From Hydractinia symbiolongicarpus (Eukaryota > Cnidaria > Hydrozoa > Anthoathecata > Hydractiniidae), in the NCBI RefSeq assembly GCF_029227915.1, contig NC_079886.1:23972501-24032500 (forward strand): 60,000 nucleotides of DNA. The letters are read 5' to 3'. Positions 58,453-60,000 of this stretch are shown piece by piece. The first letter of the stretch is position 1. The number at the start of each line of letters is the position of its first letter. The translations under genes and the position numbers were made by a program. A model generated the notes under the pieces. It made no database searches and was not told the DNA's origin. It worked only from the letters and a program-made list of their open reading frames with translations.

Positions 58453-60000
58453 CCAGTGATTCGTGCATCAATAATATAATTATGGTTAAGTTTTAATGTG
58501 AACCGATATTTTCATTTCTGCATTTCTGCGGCACACCATCGTTAATAACGTTTGGTGCAGCTTACTATTATTCATTATCGGCAAGGGATGATTCAAATTT
58601 TTTGTCAGACTGCGGTCTGACAAGAATTTTTACAGTTTACAATTATTTTCTGTGAGGGCAAGCTCCTCACCATCCTCTCATCCTTTTGTATCAAATTTGT
58701 ATTTGTCAAGTAATTGATTTTGAGGACACATCTTAGAGAAAATATTTTTTTTATGGAAACTCATTTTTATGAAATTGATGAAAAACTTAGAACCTCATGA
58801 AAATTCATTCTCTTCATGTACTTTTAGTTTTATATCAACATTAATTACTAATTCTTTGGAGTATTATTCACTCTATTGTTGTTATTCCCCTACAGAACAT
58901 AAGACCTTTATGTACTAAGGCTGATAACATTCCAACCTGAGCTTTTTCTATAAGGACATATTTTTACTGGCACTTCTCTTCCCTCCACTCTCGCAATGTG
59001 GAGAGAGAAGTGTAGGCGACAAGGTGTACTATTGCTTTTTTTACATCTAAAGAGACACATGAACATTGATCAACTTGATCATTTACTAAACCTTTCTTAC
59101 TGCTATGATGAAATCTTTCAATATTTTACGAATAACAAATTGTAATGGATATTTTATTTTAACAGAAACTTCAATTTTCAATAAAATTTTTGCTATATGA
59201 ATTTTATCATAATTTAGTGCTGTAAAAGCAATTTTTTTGGCGTTAAGTTAGTGTTTCCAGAAGGGCAAACAAAGGTTGTACTTGAGGGTAAGATTTTGAA
59301 AATAAGTACCTTTAGATTGCTGGAAAACACGTTGAAATTCAACAACATTGTTTTCAAGTCACCTATTTACTTTTTTTTTACTAAAGTTATTACAATATGA
59401 TAAGTAAAGAAACGGCTGAATATTTGTTTGGGTACTCACATCTCAGGGATTACTGTTCTTCTGCATGTCATTTGCTCTTAGCATCTCGTTACTATTTCCT
59501 ACAAAAATGTTGACATTGGAAATTATATGTAAATAATTCGTCGCAAAAACAAATTTTTTTTATCGTTGCTATGTAGTAAAAAAGCAGCAAATTCGGTGCA
59601 AATGGTTGTTATAAGAGTGGAAAAGGAAGCTATATCTTTATTTTATATTTTTTATGGCACTGCAATATTGTTATTTTGTACATATAACATCTTCAAAAAG
59701 GAAAAAACCTTTTTTGTTAATGTTTCAAGTTTAAGAATTTCAAGAAAAAATAAGAGTTTACACGACTAAAGGCTGATCATTCTTTAGTTTTCGGTAAAAC
59801 AGTCAAAATTAGGAAAGAAACAATGATCTCTAACAGTACTTTGTCCACACTATAAAATGAATATATGCCAGTTTTGATAGACAACTGTTAAATTTTGGTC
59901 AAAAGTCAAAATTGTTTAATTATTTGAAAGATGTCTATGCAATATTTTTTAGAGATGACATTAGAGTGATCTGTTTGAGGCAAAGTAGACATTATTTAGT
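58453..60000. other. Gene-free right end
   Basis: AT-rich DNA without a recognisable gene. It includes a 9-bp-arm palindrome at 58602-58623 (TTGTCAGAC, TGCG, GTCTGACAA). The frame at 59566-59769 shows no recognisable domain. Confidence 0.4.

Noticed and set aside
1-60000. CRISPR arrays, bacterial operons, phage or plasmid features
   Set aside because: The repeats are tandem, dispersed or palindromic transposon sequences without spacer structure, and the genes are spliced and animal-like.

Overview
The window reads as AT-rich nuclear DNA of an animal, most likely a cnidarian and plausibly a hydrozoan. The organism call is inference. What supports it is spliced genes with GT-AG introns, extracellular Ig, EGF, C1q/TNF-like and cystine-knot modules, and a dense mix of Helitrons, RTE LINEs, Penelope-like, copia-like and palindromic MITE-like repeats. 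There is no sign of bacterial operons, CRISPR arrays or phage.

Host genes, left to right: (1) the 5' five coding exons of the translation factor eEF1B (minus, 255-3434), with the C-terminal exons beyond the left edge. (2) An intronless nine-pass GxGD aspartyl protease of the signal-peptide-peptidase/presenilin superfamily (plus, 11639-12688). (3) An Ig-EGF-transmembrane-tail exon set (minus, 15031-16568). (4) A signal peptide followed by nine tandem C1q/TNF-like jelly-roll repeats (minus, 24065-30742). Exon phases let (4) splice directly into (3), giving one predicted 1571-residue single-pass receptor. A short alternative last exon (24010-23955) followed by AATAAA would instead give a secreted 1312-residue form. 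(5) A small secreted cystine-knot (CTCK, bursicon/gremlin/DAN-like) protein (plus, 38153-38542).

Mobile DNA fills most of the rest. A head-to-tail array of four non-autonomous Helitrons (16626-23355), each CTAG end abutting the next element's start, sits in the proposed intron between (4) and (3). A 91-bp mini-Helitron lies at 49900-49990 and further Helitron ends at 8847 and 53481. RTE-type LINE copies lie at 49991-53160 (nearly whole, but frameshifted and deleted), 54195-55315 (rearranged) and 10930-11440 (two 3' tails). A decayed LINE reverse transcriptase (43090-44340), a decayed Penelope-like element with inverted terminal copies (46520-48825), and a copia-like LTR element with gag-protease-integrase but no reverse transcriptase (55553-58452) follow. 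An integrase-core pseudogene lies at 3759-4172.

Simple repeats include a 624-bp TTC/GAA tract (31516-32139), a minisatellite of about 35 bp (32865-33180) and several palindromic MITE-like units. The remaining long stretches (about 4.2-6.7, 6.8-8.8, 9.0-10.2, 12.7-15.0, 38.9-41.8 and 58.5-60 kb) show no gene that I can support.
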